Source: JAITWN01 sp964388175 (lineage in GTDB: Bacteria > Pseudomonadota > Gammaproteobacteria > SZUA-140). From it: DNA of 12,929 nt. The stretch is from positions 1 to 12,929 of the forward strand of contig CAYLYS010000069.1 of the NCBI GenBank assembly GCA_964388175.1, given 5' to 3'. Shown one piece after another: positions 1-7,946 of the stretch. Below the pieces are notes generated by a model. That model saw only the letters and a list, made by a program, of their open reading frames with translations, did no database searches and was not told the origin of the DNA. How positions within the stretch are numbered: the stretch's first letter is position 1; each line of letters opens with the position of its first letter. The position numbers were made by a program, and so were the translations under genes.

Positions 1-238
1 TGGTGATCGCCAGCGCCGGGCACACCGCCTCGCACAGCTTGCAGGCGATGCAGCGTTCCTCGCCGTTCGCATAGCGGCGCAGCGCGTGCAGGCCGCGGAA
101 GCGATGGGACTGCGGCGTCTTTTCCTCCGGATACTGCACGGTGATCTTGCGTGCAAAGAAATAGCGTCCGGTCAGGTGCAGGCCCTTGAACAGCTCCCAC
201 AGCATGAAACTCTTGAAGTAGTATCCGATATTTTTCAT
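1..238 (-). CDS. nuoI: NADH-quinone oxidoreductase subunit I, N-terminal part (cut by window edge)
   Basis: This subunit carries two 4Fe-4S clusters that relay electrons from NuoG toward the terminal cluster in NuoB, in the cytoplasmic arm of complex I. The visible 79 residues begin MKNIGYYFKSFMLWELFKGL, a membrane-associating N-terminal helix typical of NuoI. The first ferredoxin motif follows, with C63, C66, C69 and C73 in the CxxCxxCxxxCP pattern. The second motif and the C-terminus lie beyond the window edge. The ATG at 238 follows the nuoH stop after 15 bases, and a purine-rich GAGAGA lies upstream, so the gene is a continuation of the nuo operon. Identification is firm; whether the rest is intact cannot be seen. 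Confidence 0.95.
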   Translation of the reverse strand, partial: MKNIGYYFKSFMLWELFKGLHLTGRYFFARKITVQYPEEKTPQSHRFRGLHALRRYANGEERCIACKLCEAVCPALAIT

Positions 239-253
239 CGGGACCGTCTCTCT

Positions 254-1312
254 TCAGTCGAACCAGGGCTTGAGCTGGGTCATCACACCAGCACCGACGA
301 CCAGGATCCAGACGATGGTCACCGGAATGAACACCTTCCAGCCGAGGCGCATGATCTGGTCATAGCGGTAACGCGGAAAAGTCGCGCGGAACCACAGGAA
401 CAGGAACAGGAAGAACGCCGCCTTCAGCAGCAGCCAGGCGATGCCGGGCACCCAGGCGAACAGCTCATCCAGCACCGGAATGCCCTGGAAGGGCGACAGC
501 CAGCCGCCGAGGAAGAACAGCGCCGTCAGCACCGCGATCAGGATCATATTGGCGTATTCGGCGAGGAAGAACAGCGCGAAGGTCATGCCGGAATACTCGA
601 CATGGAACCCGGCCACGATCTCGGACTCGCCTTCGGCGACGTCGAAAGGCGCGCGGTTGGTCTCGGCGACGCCGGAGATGAAATAGACGAAGAACAGCGG
701 CAGCAGCGGTATCCAGAACCAGTGCAGCGCACTGCCCTGCTGCGCACGCACGATGTCGCCGAGGTTGAGGCTGCCCGCGGCCATCAGCACACCGACCAGC
801 GCGAAGCCCATGGCGATCTCATAGGCCACCACCTGCGCCACCGAACGCATCGCGCCCAGAAAAGCGTACTTCGAGTTCGACGCCCAGCCGGCGATGATGA
901 TGCCATACACGCCCATCGAGGTCATGGCGAAGATGTAGAGCAGACCGGCATTGATGTCGGCCAGCACCAGACCGTCGTCGAAAGGAATCACCGCCCAGGC
1001 AGCCAGCGCCGGGGCCAGCGCCAGCACCGGCGCGAACAGGAACAGGAAACGGTTCGAACGCGCGGGGATGATGATTTCCTTCAGCGCCAGCTTGAGGCCG
1101 TCGGCGATCGGTTGCAGCAGGCCGCGTGGCCCGACGCGGTTGGGACCGATGCGCACCTGGATGTAGCCGATCACCTTGCGCTCGGCGAGCGTGAGGTAGG
1201 CCACCGACAGCATGATCGGCACCACGATGGCAACGATCTTGATGCTGATCCACAGCAGCGTCTGCAGCCACTCCGGCACCATTGCCCACAATGTCATGAA
1301 GGTTTCGCTCAT
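254..1312 (-). CDS. nuoH: NADH-quinone oxidoreductase subunit H (ND1 homologue), membrane subunit
   Basis: NuoH is the membrane subunit that joins the peripheral arm of complex I to the proton-pumping arm and forms much of the quinone channel. The 352-residue product is of normal family length and has about eight hydrophobic segments. Two signature loops are visible: AERKVIGYIQVRIGPNRVGP at about 43-62, and the acidic loop AETNRAPFDVAEGESE at 216-231, which faces the quinone site. The start ATG lies 7 bases after the nuoG stop, with a weak GGCGGT upstream, so translation is probably coupled to nuoG. No truncation or odd composition is seen. Confidence 0.97.
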   Translation of the reverse strand: MSETFMTLWAMVPEWLQTLLWISIKIVAIVVPIMLSVAYLTLAERKVIGYIQVRIGPNRVGPRGLLQPIADGLKLALKEIIIPARSNRFLFLFAPVLALAPALAAWAVIPFDDGLVLADINAGLLYIFAMTSMGVYGIIIAGWASNSKYAFLGAMRSVAQVVAYEIAMGFALVGVLMAAGSLNLGDIVRAQQGSALHWFWIPLLPLFFVYFISGVAETNRAPFDVAEGESEIVAGFHVEYSGMTFALFFLAEYANMILIAVLTALFFLGGWLSPFQGIPVLDELFAWVPGIAWLLLKAAFFLFLFLWFRATFPRYRYDQIMRLGWKVFIPVTIVWILVVGAGVMTQLKPWFD

Positions 1313-1319
1313 GGCCGCA

Positions 1320-3785
1320 TCAACCGCCCGCCGCCGTCACTTTGCCCATCGCCGTCACCTCGATGGTGTCGAACAGGCGTCCGAGCACGTGCGTTTCCGG
1401 CAGCGCGGCCGGCACCAGCACGCAATCCGCCGGCACCGCCTCGTCCACTACCAGCGGCAGTTCGGCCGTGTGCGCGCCCTGCTTCACCCGCACCCGCGCG
1501 CCGCTGCGCAGACCGAGGCGCAGCGCCAGTTCCGGACCGATATGGGCCTGCGCCGCCTGGCGCGCATCCGGGGTCTGTTGCAAAGCGGCGGCACGCCGCA
1601 CGACGACATCGGCAGCGTAGATCGGCACATGGCCGACGCGCCGCAGCACGCCCTCGCGCCGGCCGCCCTCGAGCGACGGCGGACAGCTCCACTCGGCTTC
1701 GCTGGAAGGCGTCACCTCGCCGACCTCATGGCGGATCTCCTCGCGGATATCCTCCACCGACATGTATTCGAAACCGGCCAGATCGAACAGATTGGCGAGC
1801 ACGCGCAGCACCTTCCAGCCCGGACGCGCCTCGCCCATCGGCTTGACCGCGCCGTTGAAGCTCTGCCAGCGACCTTCGAGGCTGACATAGCTGCCGGCGG
1901 TTTCGGTATAGGCGGCGATCGGCAGCAGCACGTCGGCGTACTCGCGCATGGCCGCGCTGCTGAACGGGCTCAGCGCGACGACGAATTCAGCATCCTTCAG
2001 CGCCGCCAGCGCCAGCGCCGGATCGGCGCAGTCGTACTCCGGCTCGACGTTGAACAGCAGATAGGCCTTGAGGCGGCGTTCGAGCATGGCGAGCGCATCC
2101 AGACCGCGCCGCTGCGCGTCTTCGCCGCCCGGCGTGCGGTGCGGCAGCGCGCCGGTAAGCCAGGCGCCGGCGGCATTGGCACCCGGCACCAGATAACCGG
2201 TTTCGATGCCGAGCGTCCGCGCGATGACGCCGGCGAGCGCGCGCAGCGTGGCGTAATCGGGATGCATGGCGGCGATGTCGCCGAGCAGCAGCGCCGGCTG
2301 GCGGGCGCCCGCCAGCCGCGCGGCGATACGGCGCGCGGCCTCATCGACCGTGACCCCGGCGAGCAGGCGCTCATAACCCGCCGGCGCCGCAGCGTTCCTG
2401 CGCTCGAGCACCGCCTTGGTGACGGCGGCCAGCGCCGGCACCAGGTCAGCGCCCACGGCAATATTGTCGGCGAGCGTGAAGTTAAACTCGTAAGCCACTG
2501 GGTTGATGTACATTATCGCCGCTCCCTGCCGCGCGGACTGGCGCAGGCGGTGGGCGAGAATGGGCTGATCCTTGCGCGTATGGGAGCCGACCAGCAGCAC
2601 CGCGTCGGCCGCGCTCAGCGCGGTCAGCGACTGCCCCAGCCATGGGAACGGCGGGGCGCGCTCCTCGTCGCGGAAGTCGCTCTGGCGCAGGCGGTGATCG
2701 ATGTTCGGGCTGCCGAGCTCGCGCACCAGGCGCTGCAACAGATACATCTCCTCGTTGGTCGCGTTCGGCGACAGCAGCGCGCCGAGCTGTTCGGCGCCGG
2801 TACGATCACTGTTACGATCACCGGCACGATCGGTGGCGAACACCGCGCGCAGACGCTGCACCACGGTTTCGAGCGCCACGCTCCAGGTCACCTGCTCCCA
2901 GACGCCGTCGCGCTTCACCATCGGCTGCTGCAGGCGATCCTCGCCGTTCAGCGCCTCATAGCTGTAGCGGTCGCGGTCGGGAATCCAGCATTCGTTGATG
3001 GCTTCGTTCTCGCGCGGATCGACGCGCATGACGCGGCCGGCGCGCGTGCGCACGCTGAGATTGGAGCCGATGCCGTCATGCGGCGAAACACTGTCATGGC
3101 GACCGAGCTCCCAGGCGCGCGCCTTGAAGCGGAACGGCTTGGAAGTGAGCGCGCCGACCGGGCACAGCTCGATGACGTTGCCGGACATCTCCGAGGTGAT
3201 CGTGGTGCCGATGTAGGTGCCGATGCGCATGTGCTCGCCGCGTCCGGTGGCGCCGAGCTCGCGGATGCCCGCGATCTCCGTGCCGAAGCGCACGCAGCGC
3301 GTGCAATGGATGCAGCGCGTCATTTCGGTGGCGATCAGCGGGCCGATATCCTCGTCCTTGACCACGCGCTTGGGCAGATCGTACTTGGAGAAATCGGCGC
3401 CGAAACCGAGCGAGGTTTCCTGCAGCTCGCACTCCCCGCCCTCGTCGCAGATCGGGCAGTCGAGCGGATGGTTGATGAGCAGGAACTCCATCGTGCCCTT
3501 CTGCGCTTCGAGCGCCTTGGGCGAATGGGTGAAAACCTTCATGCCTTCGACCACGGGCGTGGCGCAGGCGGGCAAGGGTTTCGGCACCTTGTCGACCTCG
3601 ACCAGACACATGCGGCAGTTGGCCGCGATCGACAGCTTCTCGTGGTAGCAGAAGCGCGGAATCTTGATGCCGGCGGCATCGGTCACTTCGATCAGCATGT
3701 CGCCGCGCCGCGCCTGGCGGGCGACGCCGTTGATCTCGATCGTGACCTTGTCGTCCTTCTTCACGTCACCGGGCACCGCGCTCAT
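1320..3785 (-). CDS. nuoG: NADH-quinone oxidoreductase subunit G (75 kDa homologue), long form
   Basis: NuoG is the largest peripheral subunit of complex I and passes electrons from NuoE/NuoF to NuoI. Cluster ligands are visible in order: 2Fe-2S N1b (C46, C57, C60, C74), N5 (H106, C110, C113, C119) and N4 (C158, C161, C164, C208). The extra N7 site of E. coli-type NuoG is absent: the region reads SPHDGIGSNL at 234-243, leaving only C266 of its ligands. A degenerate molybdopterin-oxidoreductase-like domain follows. At 821 residues it is longer than many homologues (roughly 740-800). Part of the excess is a D-R-x-x repeat at residues 319-330 and a PPSLEGG-type segment near 695-715. The start overlaps the nuoF stop as ATGA (4 bases), implying translational coupling. 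Confidence 0.97.
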   Translation of the reverse strand: MSAVPGDVKKDDKVTIEINGVARQARRGDMLIEVTDAAGIKIPRFCYHEKLSIAANCRMCLVEVDKVPKPLPACATPVVEGMKVFTHSPKALEAQKGTMEFLLINHPLDCPICDEGGECELQETSLGFGADFSKYDLPKRVVKDEDIGPLIATEMTRCIHCTRCVRFGTEIAGIRELGATGRGEHMRIGTYIGTTITSEMSGNVIELCPVGALTSKPFRFKARAWELGRHDSVSPHDGIGSNLSVRTRAGRVMRVDPRENEAINECWIPDRDRYSYEALNGEDRLQQPMVKRDGVWEQVTWSVALETVVQRLRAVFATDRAGDRNSDRTGAEQLGALLSPNATNEEMYLLQRLVRELGSPNIDHRLRQSDFRDEERAPPFPWLGQSLTALSAADAVLLVGSHTRKDQPILAHRLRQSARQGAAIMYINPVAYEFNFTLADNIAVGADLVPALAAVTKAVLERRNAAAPAGYERLLAGVTVDEAARRIAARLAGARQPALLLGDIAAMHPDYATLRALAGVIARTLGIETGYLVPGANAAGAWLTGALPHRTPGGEDAQRRGLDALAMLERRLKAYLLFNVEPEYDCADPALALAALKDAEFVVALSPFSSAAMREYADVLLPIAAYTETAGSYVSLEGRWQSFNGAVKPMGEARPGWKVLRVLANLFDLAGFEYMSVEDIREEIRHEVGEVTPSSEAEWSCPPSLEGGRREGVLRRVGHVPIYAADVVVRRAAALQQTPDARQAAQAHIGPELALRLGLRSGARVRVKQGAHTAELPLVVDEAVPADCVLVPAALPETHVLGRLFDTIEVTAMGKVTAAGG
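1640..1700 (-). other. Extra segment in NuoG resembling a translated palindromic repeat
   Basis: Around NuoG residues 695-715 the protein reads SCPPSLEGGRREGVLRR, between the end of the dehydrogenase-like core and the conserved VPIY block that opens the C-terminal domain. The DNA holds an imperfect palindrome at 1663-1682 centred on CTCGAG, with CCGCC and GGCGG at the ends. Peptides of the PPSLEGG/REG type are common where dispersed intergenic palindromic repeats are translated, so an in-frame repeat insertion is possible. This origin is inferred from appearance only; it could equally be an ordinary variable loop. Confidence 0.35.
2796..2831 (-). repeat. Three tandem 12-bp in-frame repeats within nuoG
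   Basis: Read on the coding strand there are three adjacent 12-base units: GATCGTGCCGGT (2831-2820), GATCGTAACAGT (2819-2808) and GATCGTACCGGC (2807-2796). They encode three copies of Asp-Arg-x-(Gly/Ser), NuoG residues 319-330. The unit length is a multiple of three, so changes in copy number keep the frame. The array sits in a linker before the conserved GALLSPNATNEEMYLLQ block. The units use the Arg codon CGT, whereas CGC is usual in the neighbouring genes, which suggests a recent local duplication. Confidence 0.8.
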
Positions 3786-5074
3786 GCCACTGCCTCCACC
3801 GCACCGCCGACCAGGCAGCGCTTGTGTTCGATGTGATAGGCGAACTCGTCATGGAAATGGCGGACGAAACTCTGCACCGGCCAGGCGGCGGCATCGCCGA
3901 AGGCGCAGATGGTGCGCCCTTCGATGCGTCCGGCGGTCTGCATCAGCAGATCGAGATCGTTCGGATGGCCCTGCCCTTCCTCGATGCGCTTGACCACCCG
4001 CCACAGCCAGCCGGTGCCTTCGCGGCACGGCGTGCACTGGCCGCAGGATTCGGCGTAATAGAAGCGCGAGATGCGCAGCAGGGCGCGCACCATGCAGGTA
4101 CTGTCGTCCATCACGATGACACCGGCCGACCCCAGGCCCGAGCCGGCCTTCGACAGCGAGTCGTAATCCATGTCGCAGTCCATGATGATCTCGGCCGGCA
4201 GCACCGGCATGGACGAGCCGCCGGGGATGACCGCCTTGAGCTTGCGGCCCTTGGTGACGCCGCCGGCCAGTTCGAGCAGATCGCGGAACGGCATGCCGAG
4301 CGGCACCTCGTAATTGCCCGGCCGGTTGACGTGCCCGGAGACGGAGAAGATCTTCGATCCGCCGTTGTTCGGCTTGCCGAGACCGAGGAACCACTCGCCG
4401 CCGTTGCGCATGATCGACGGCACCGAGGCCAGCGTCTCGGTGTTGTTGATGGTGGTCGGACAGCCGTAGAGACCGAAATTGGCCGGGAATGGCGGCTTGA
4501 AGCGCGGCTGCCCTTTCTTGCCTTCCAGCGATTCGAGCAGCGCGGTTTCCTCGCCACAGATATAGGCACCGGCGCCGAGATGCGAATGCAGCTCGAAATC
4601 GACGCCGCTGCCGAGGATGTTCTTGCCGATGAGACCGGCGGCGCGCGCTTCGGCCAGCGCCGCCTCGAAGCGTTCATAAGGCTCGTGATGGAACTCACCG
4701 CGCATGTAGTTGTAACCGATGGTGGCGCCGATGGCATAGCCGGCGATCGCCATGCCCTCGATCAGCGCATGCGGGTTGTAGCGCAGAATGTCGCGATCCT
4801 TACAGGTGCCGGGCTCGCTCTCGTCGGAATTGCACACGATGTACTTCTGCCCCGGCGTATGGCGCGGCATGAAGCTCCACTTCAACCCGGTCGGGAAACC
4901 GGCGCCGCCGCGGCCGCGCAGCGATGATTTCTTCACCTCGCTGATGATGTCCTCGGACGACGTCTTCTCGCGCAGGATCGTCCGCCACGCCTGGTAGCCG
5001 CCTACCTTGAGGTAGTTGTCGAGCGTCCAGGGCTGATCGTATTGCAGCGTCTGAAAGCAGACTTCGTTGGCCAT
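3782..5074 (-). CDS. nuoF: NADH-quinone oxidoreductase subunit F (FMN- and NADH-binding, 51 kDa homologue)
   Basis: NuoF binds NADH and FMN at the tip of complex I and starts electron transfer. The 430-residue product is full length. It shows the glycine-rich FMN/NADH loop GRGGAGFPTGLKW at 54-66, the conserved CNSDESEPGTCKDR at 81-94, and GAGAYICGEETALLESLEG at 167-185. The N3 4Fe-4S ligands are C344, C347 and C350 (SCGQCTPCREG), with the fourth at C390 (GRTICAFGDAA). The ATG at 5074 lies 3 bases after the nuoE stop, with GGAG eight bases upstream inside nuoE. The stop overlaps the nuoG start by 4 bases. Nothing appears abnormal. Confidence 0.98.
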   Translation of the reverse strand: MANEVCFQTLQYDQPWTLDNYLKVGGYQAWRTILREKTSSEDIISEVKKSSLRGRGGAGFPTGLKWSFMPRHTPGQKYIVCNSDESEPGTCKDRDILRYNPHALIEGMAIAGYAIGATIGYNYMRGEFHHEPYERFEAALAEARAAGLIGKNILGSGVDFELHSHLGAGAYICGEETALLESLEGKKGQPRFKPPFPANFGLYGCPTTINNTETLASVPSIMRNGGEWFLGLGKPNNGGSKIFSVSGHVNRPGNYEVPLGMPFRDLLELAGGVTKGRKLKAVIPGGSSMPVLPAEIIMDCDMDYDSLSKAGSGLGSAGVIVMDDSTCMVRALLRISRFYYAESCGQCTPCREGTGWLWRVVKRIEEGQGHPNDLDLLMQTAGRIEGRTICAFGDAAAWPVQSFVRHFHDEFAYHIEHKRCLVGGAVEAVA

Positions 5075-5077
5075 GTC

Positions 5078-5581
5078 CTACTCCAGCTCATCCAGGATGG
5101 CATCCACTTTTTCCAACGTCAGATGCTCGTGATAATGTCCGTCCACCACCATCATCGGCGCGCCGCAGCAGGCGGCGAGGCACTCTTCCTCGCGCTTGAG
5201 CGTGAAGCGGCCGTCGGCGCTGATGCCGCCGGTCTTGACCGCATACTTGTGCTCGATGTGGCGAACGATGTCGTCGCCGCCGCGCAGCATGCAGGAGATG
5301 TTGTTGCACACCGAGATCATGTGCCGGCCGACCGGCTCCAGTTCGAACATGCTGTAGAAAGTCGCGACTTCATATACCGCGATCTTCGGCATGCCGAGAT
5401 AGGCGGCGACGGCGTCCATCAGCTCCGTGGTCAGCGAACCGCCGCTCTCCTCCTGCACCGCGGTCAGCGCCGCGATCACCGCCGATTGCCGGCGCTCGGG
5501 CGGGTACTTCGCCACCCAGGCGTCGATCTGCGCGCGCACGTGCGCCGAGAGCAGCGTCTTGGTTTCGTCCGCGCCGTTCAT
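5078..5581 (-). CDS. nuoE: NADH-quinone oxidoreductase subunit E (24 kDa homologue)
   Basis: NuoE is a thioredoxin-fold subunit that holds the 2Fe-2S cluster N1a beside the FMN of NuoF. The chosen product is 167 residues, the usual family size, with cluster ligands C92, C97, C134 and C138 (VCNNISC and CLAACCGAP). The frame is open for 25 more codons upstream, but those codons overlap the end of nuoD and are not NuoE-like. The ATG at 5581 forms a 4-base ATGA overlap with the nuoD stop and has GAGG seven bases upstream, so it is the better start. It is part of the nuo operon. Confidence 0.96.
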   Translation of the reverse strand: MNGADETKTLLSAHVRAQIDAWVAKYPPERRQSAVIAALTAVQEESGGSLTTELMDAVAAYLGMPKIAVYEVATFYSMFELEPVGRHMISVCNNISCMLRGGDDIVRHIEHKYAVKTGGISADGRFTLKREEECLAACCGAPMMVVDGHYHEHLTLEKVDAILDELE

Positions 5582-6831
5582 CGGTCGACCTCGCCGAACA
5601 CGATATCCAGGGTACCGATGATCGCCACCACGTCCGCCAGCATGTGGCCACGGCACAGCTCATCGAGCGCCGCCATGTGCGCGAAGCCGGGCGCACGGAT
5701 CTTCATGCGGTAGGGCTTGTTGGCGCCATCGGAAATCAGATAGATGCCGAACTCGCCCTTGGGCGCCTCGACGGCGGCATAGGCCTCGCCTGGCGGAATG
5801 CAGAAGCCCTCGGTGAAGAGCTTGAAGTGGTGGATGAGCGCTTCCATGTCCCCCTTCATCTCCTCGCGCTTGGGCGGCGCGACCTTGTGATTGTCGGTCA
5901 TCACCGGCCCCGGGTTCCTGCGCAGCCAGTCGATGCACTGGCGAACGATGCGGTTGGACTGGCGCATTTCTTCCATACGCACCAGATAACGATCGTAACA
6001 GTCGCCCTGCACGCCGACCGGAATATCGAAATCGAGCCGGTCGTAGACTTCATAGGGCTGCTTCTTGCGCAGATCCCAGGCGATGCCCGAGCCACGCAGC
6101 ATGGGGCCGGTGAAGCCGAGCTGCTGCGCGCGCTCCGGCGTCACCACGCCGATGCCGACCGTGCGCTGCTTCCAGATCCGGTTGTCGGTGAGCAGCGTCT
6201 CGTATTCGTCGAGATATTTGGGGAAGCGCTCGGTGAAGGCTTCGAGGAAATCGAGCAGGGAACCGTGACGATCGCGGTTGCGCGCCGCCGTTTCCTTCTC
6301 GTTGTGCCACTTCGAGGGCGCGTACTGCGGCATGAGACCGGGCAGATCGCGGTAGACGCCGCCCGGACGGTAGTAGGCCGCGTGCATGCGCGCGCCGGAC
6401 ACCGCCTCGTAGCAGTCGAGCAGATCCTCGCGCTCGCGAAAGGCGTAGAGAAACACGGTCATGGCGCCGATGTCGAGCGCGTGCGCGCCCACCCACAGCA
6501 GGTGGTTGAGGATGCGCGTGACTTCGTCGAACATGACGCGGATGTACTGCGCGCGCAGCGGCGGCTCGATGCCGAGCATCTTCTCCATCGTCAGCACATA
6601 GGCGTGCTCGTTGCACATCATGGACACGTAATCGAGGCGGTCCATGTAGCCGATGCTGTGATTGTAGGGCTTGCTCTCGGCGAGCTTCTCGGTGGCGCGG
6701 TGCAGCAGGCCGATGTGCGGGTCGGCGCGCTCGATCACCTCGCCGTCCATCTCCAGCACCAAGCGCAGCACGCCGTGGGCCGACGGATGCTGCGGCCCGA
6801 AATTCATCGTGTAATTGCGGATTTCAGCCAC
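5578..6831 (-). CDS. nuoD: NADH-quinone oxidoreductase subunit D (49 kDa homologue)
   Basis: NuoD lines the quinone-reduction cavity of complex I. It begins MAEIRNYTMNFGPQHPSAHG, and H19 and Y68 correspond by motif alignment to the quinone-contacting His38 and Tyr87 of the Thermus Nqo4 subunit. Further conserved blocks include HIGLLHRATEKL (39-50), RGSGIAWDLRK and the C-terminal DIVFGEVDR. The 417-residue length is normal. The start is GTG at 6831: it has GGAGG nine bases upstream and the protein begins exactly where homologues do. It overlaps the end of nuoC by 8 bases and the start of nuoE by 4 bases. Confidence 0.97.
   Translation of the reverse strand: MAEIRNYTMNFGPQHPSAHGVLRLVLEMDGEVIERADPHIGLLHRATEKLAESKPYNHSIGYMDRLDYVSMMCNEHAYVLTMEKMLGIEPPLRAQYIRVMFDEVTRILNHLLWVGAHALDIGAMTVFLYAFREREDLLDCYEAVSGARMHAAYYRPGGVYRDLPGLMPQYAPSKWHNEKETAARNRDRHGSLLDFLEAFTERFPKYLDEYETLLTDNRIWKQRTVGIGVVTPERAQQLGFTGPMLRGSGIAWDLRKKQPYEVYDRLDFDIPVGVQGDCYDRYLVRMEEMRQSNRIVRQCIDWLRRNPGPVMTDNHKVAPPKREEMKGDMEALIHHFKLFTEGFCIPPGEAYAAVEAPKGEFGIYLISDGANKPYRMKIRAPGFAHMAALDELCRGHMLADVVAIIGTLDIVFGEVDR
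5589..5592 (-). promoter_or_regulatory. Ribosome binding site that fixes the nuoE start
   Basis: GAGG on the coding strand lies seven bases before the ATG at 5581, inside the last codons of nuoD. It supports a 167-residue NuoE rather than the 25-residue longer frame. Confidence 0.6.
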
Positions 6832-7450
6832 GCGGATCGACCTCCGTGTTTCCTTCCACCAGATAGCGGTGGTCGTGGCGGATCACGCGCGGCACGGTGA
6901 CGCGCGGTTCGATCACCACCGGCTCGTAGACCACGCGCTGCTTCTCCGGGTCGTAACGCATTTCGACGTTGCCCGAGAGCGGGAAGTCCTTGCGGAAGGG
7001 ATGACCGATGAAGCCGTAGTCCGTCAGCAGACGGCGCAGATCGGGGTGACCGTCGAACAGGATGCCGTAAAGATCGAAGGCTTCACGCTCGAACCAGTTG
7101 GCGGCGGCCCAGATATCGTCCACGGACGGCGTCAGCGGCGCCTCATCGTCGAGAAAGACGCGCAGGCGCAGACGCTGATTATGGGCAATCGACAGCAGAT
7201 GATAGACGACAGCGAAACGGGGACCCTTGCGCTCGCCTTCCCCGTAACCGAGATAATCGACCCCGCACAGATCGATCAGCATCTGGAAACGGAAATCCGC
7301 CTCGTCGCGCAGGGCGAGACAGACTTCATGGACACTGCCCGGCGCAAGCTCGACGGTCAGCTCGGAAAGTTCGATGCGACAGCCGTCGATGGCGCCGGAA
7401 AAACGCTTCCGCACCTTCTCCGCCAATGTCGTCAGCCTGGAATCGGTCAT
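6824..7450 (-). CDS. nuoC: NADH-quinone oxidoreductase subunit C (30 kDa homologue)
   Basis: NuoC is a structural subunit of the peripheral arm that packs against NuoD near the quinone site. The 208-residue product carries the 30-kDa signature: FEREAFDLYGILFDGHPDLR, then the downstream block GHPFRKDFPLSG. It is a separate gene, not the NuoCD fusion seen in E. coli. The frame is open for another 60 codons upstream through nuoB, but that stretch is Arg/Ser-rich and unlike the family. The ATG at 7450, starting MTDSRLTTLAEKV, 19 bases after nuoB, is therefore taken, although its ribosome site (GGGTG) is weak. The stop overlaps nuoD by 8 bases. Confidence 0.95.
   Translation of the reverse strand: MTDSRLTTLAEKVRKRFSGAIDGCRIELSELTVELAPGSVHEVCLALRDEADFRFQMLIDLCGVDYLGYGEGERKGPRFAVVYHLLSIAHNQRLRLRVFLDDEAPLTPSVDDIWAAANWFEREAFDLYGILFDGHPDLRRLLTDYGFIGHPFRKDFPLSGNVEMRYDPEKQRVVYEPVVIEPRVTVPRVIRHDHRYLVEGNTEVDPRG
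6841..6845 (-). promoter_or_regulatory. Ribosome binding site that fixes the GTG start of nuoD
   Basis: The coding strand reads GGAGG nine bases before GTG at 6831. No ATG at a suitable distance competes, and the protein start matches NuoD homologues, so the site decides the start. Confidence 0.75.
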
Positions 7451-7469
7451 GGCATGGCACCCGTATTCA

Positions 7470-7946
7470 TCAGCGGGCAATGGTATTGGTACGACGGATC
7501 TTGTTCTGCAGCTGGATGATACCGTACAGCAGCGCCTCGGCCGTGGGCGGGCAGCCCGGCACGTAGATGTCCACCGGCACGATACGATCGCAGCCCCGCA
7601 CCACCGCATAGGAATAATGGTAATAGCCACCGCCGTTGGCGCACGATCCCATGGAGATCACCCAGCGCGGCTCGCTCATCTGGTCATAGACGCGACGCAG
7701 CGCCGGCGCCATCTTGTTGACCAGTGTGCCGGCGACGATCATCACATCGGACTGGCGCGGACTCGGGCGGAACACGATGCCGAAGCGGTCGAGATCGTAG
7801 CGCGCCGCACCGGCATGCATCATCTCGACGGCGCAGCAGGCCAGCCCGAAGGTCATCGGCCACAGCGAGCCGGTACGGGCCCAGTTGATCAGCTTGTCGG
7901 CGGTGGTGGTGACGACACCTTCCTTGAGTACGCCTTCTATTCCCAC
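7470..7946 (-). CDS. nuoB: NADH-quinone oxidoreductase subunit B (PSST homologue, cluster N2)
   Basis: NuoB carries 4Fe-4S cluster N2, the direct electron donor to quinone at the NuoB/NuoD interface. Ligands C37, C38, C102 and C132 are all present (LACCAVEMMH, MGSCANGGGYYHYS, YVPGCPPTAEALL). The 158-residue length fits the family. The start is GTG at 7946, giving MGIEGVLKEGVVTTTADKL, the standard N-terminus, with AAGGGGG seven bases upstream. A longest-frame call would add 73 spurious residues that are merely nuoA read in another frame. The gene overlaps nuoA by 10 bases, so the two are translationally coupled. Confidence 0.97.
   Translation of the reverse strand: MGIEGVLKEGVVTTTADKLINWARTGSLWPMTFGLACCAVEMMHAGAARYDLDRFGIVFRPSPRQSDVMIVAGTLVNKMAPALRRVYDQMSEPRWVISMGSCANGGGYYHYSYAVVRGCDRIVPVDIYVPGCPPTAEALLYGIIQLQNKIRRTNTIAR

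Noticed and set aside
86..1846. 586-codon plus-strand frame opposite nuoI/nuoH/nuoG
   Set aside because: It spans three well-identified genes on the other strand and encodes a low-complexity Arg/His/Pro-rich product.
1212..3836. 874-codon open frame on the plus strand opposite nuoG
   Set aside because: It runs antisense to a clear NuoG with all its cluster motifs, and its product is rich in His, Arg, Ala and Gln without any domain. Such frames are common opposite GC-rich genes.
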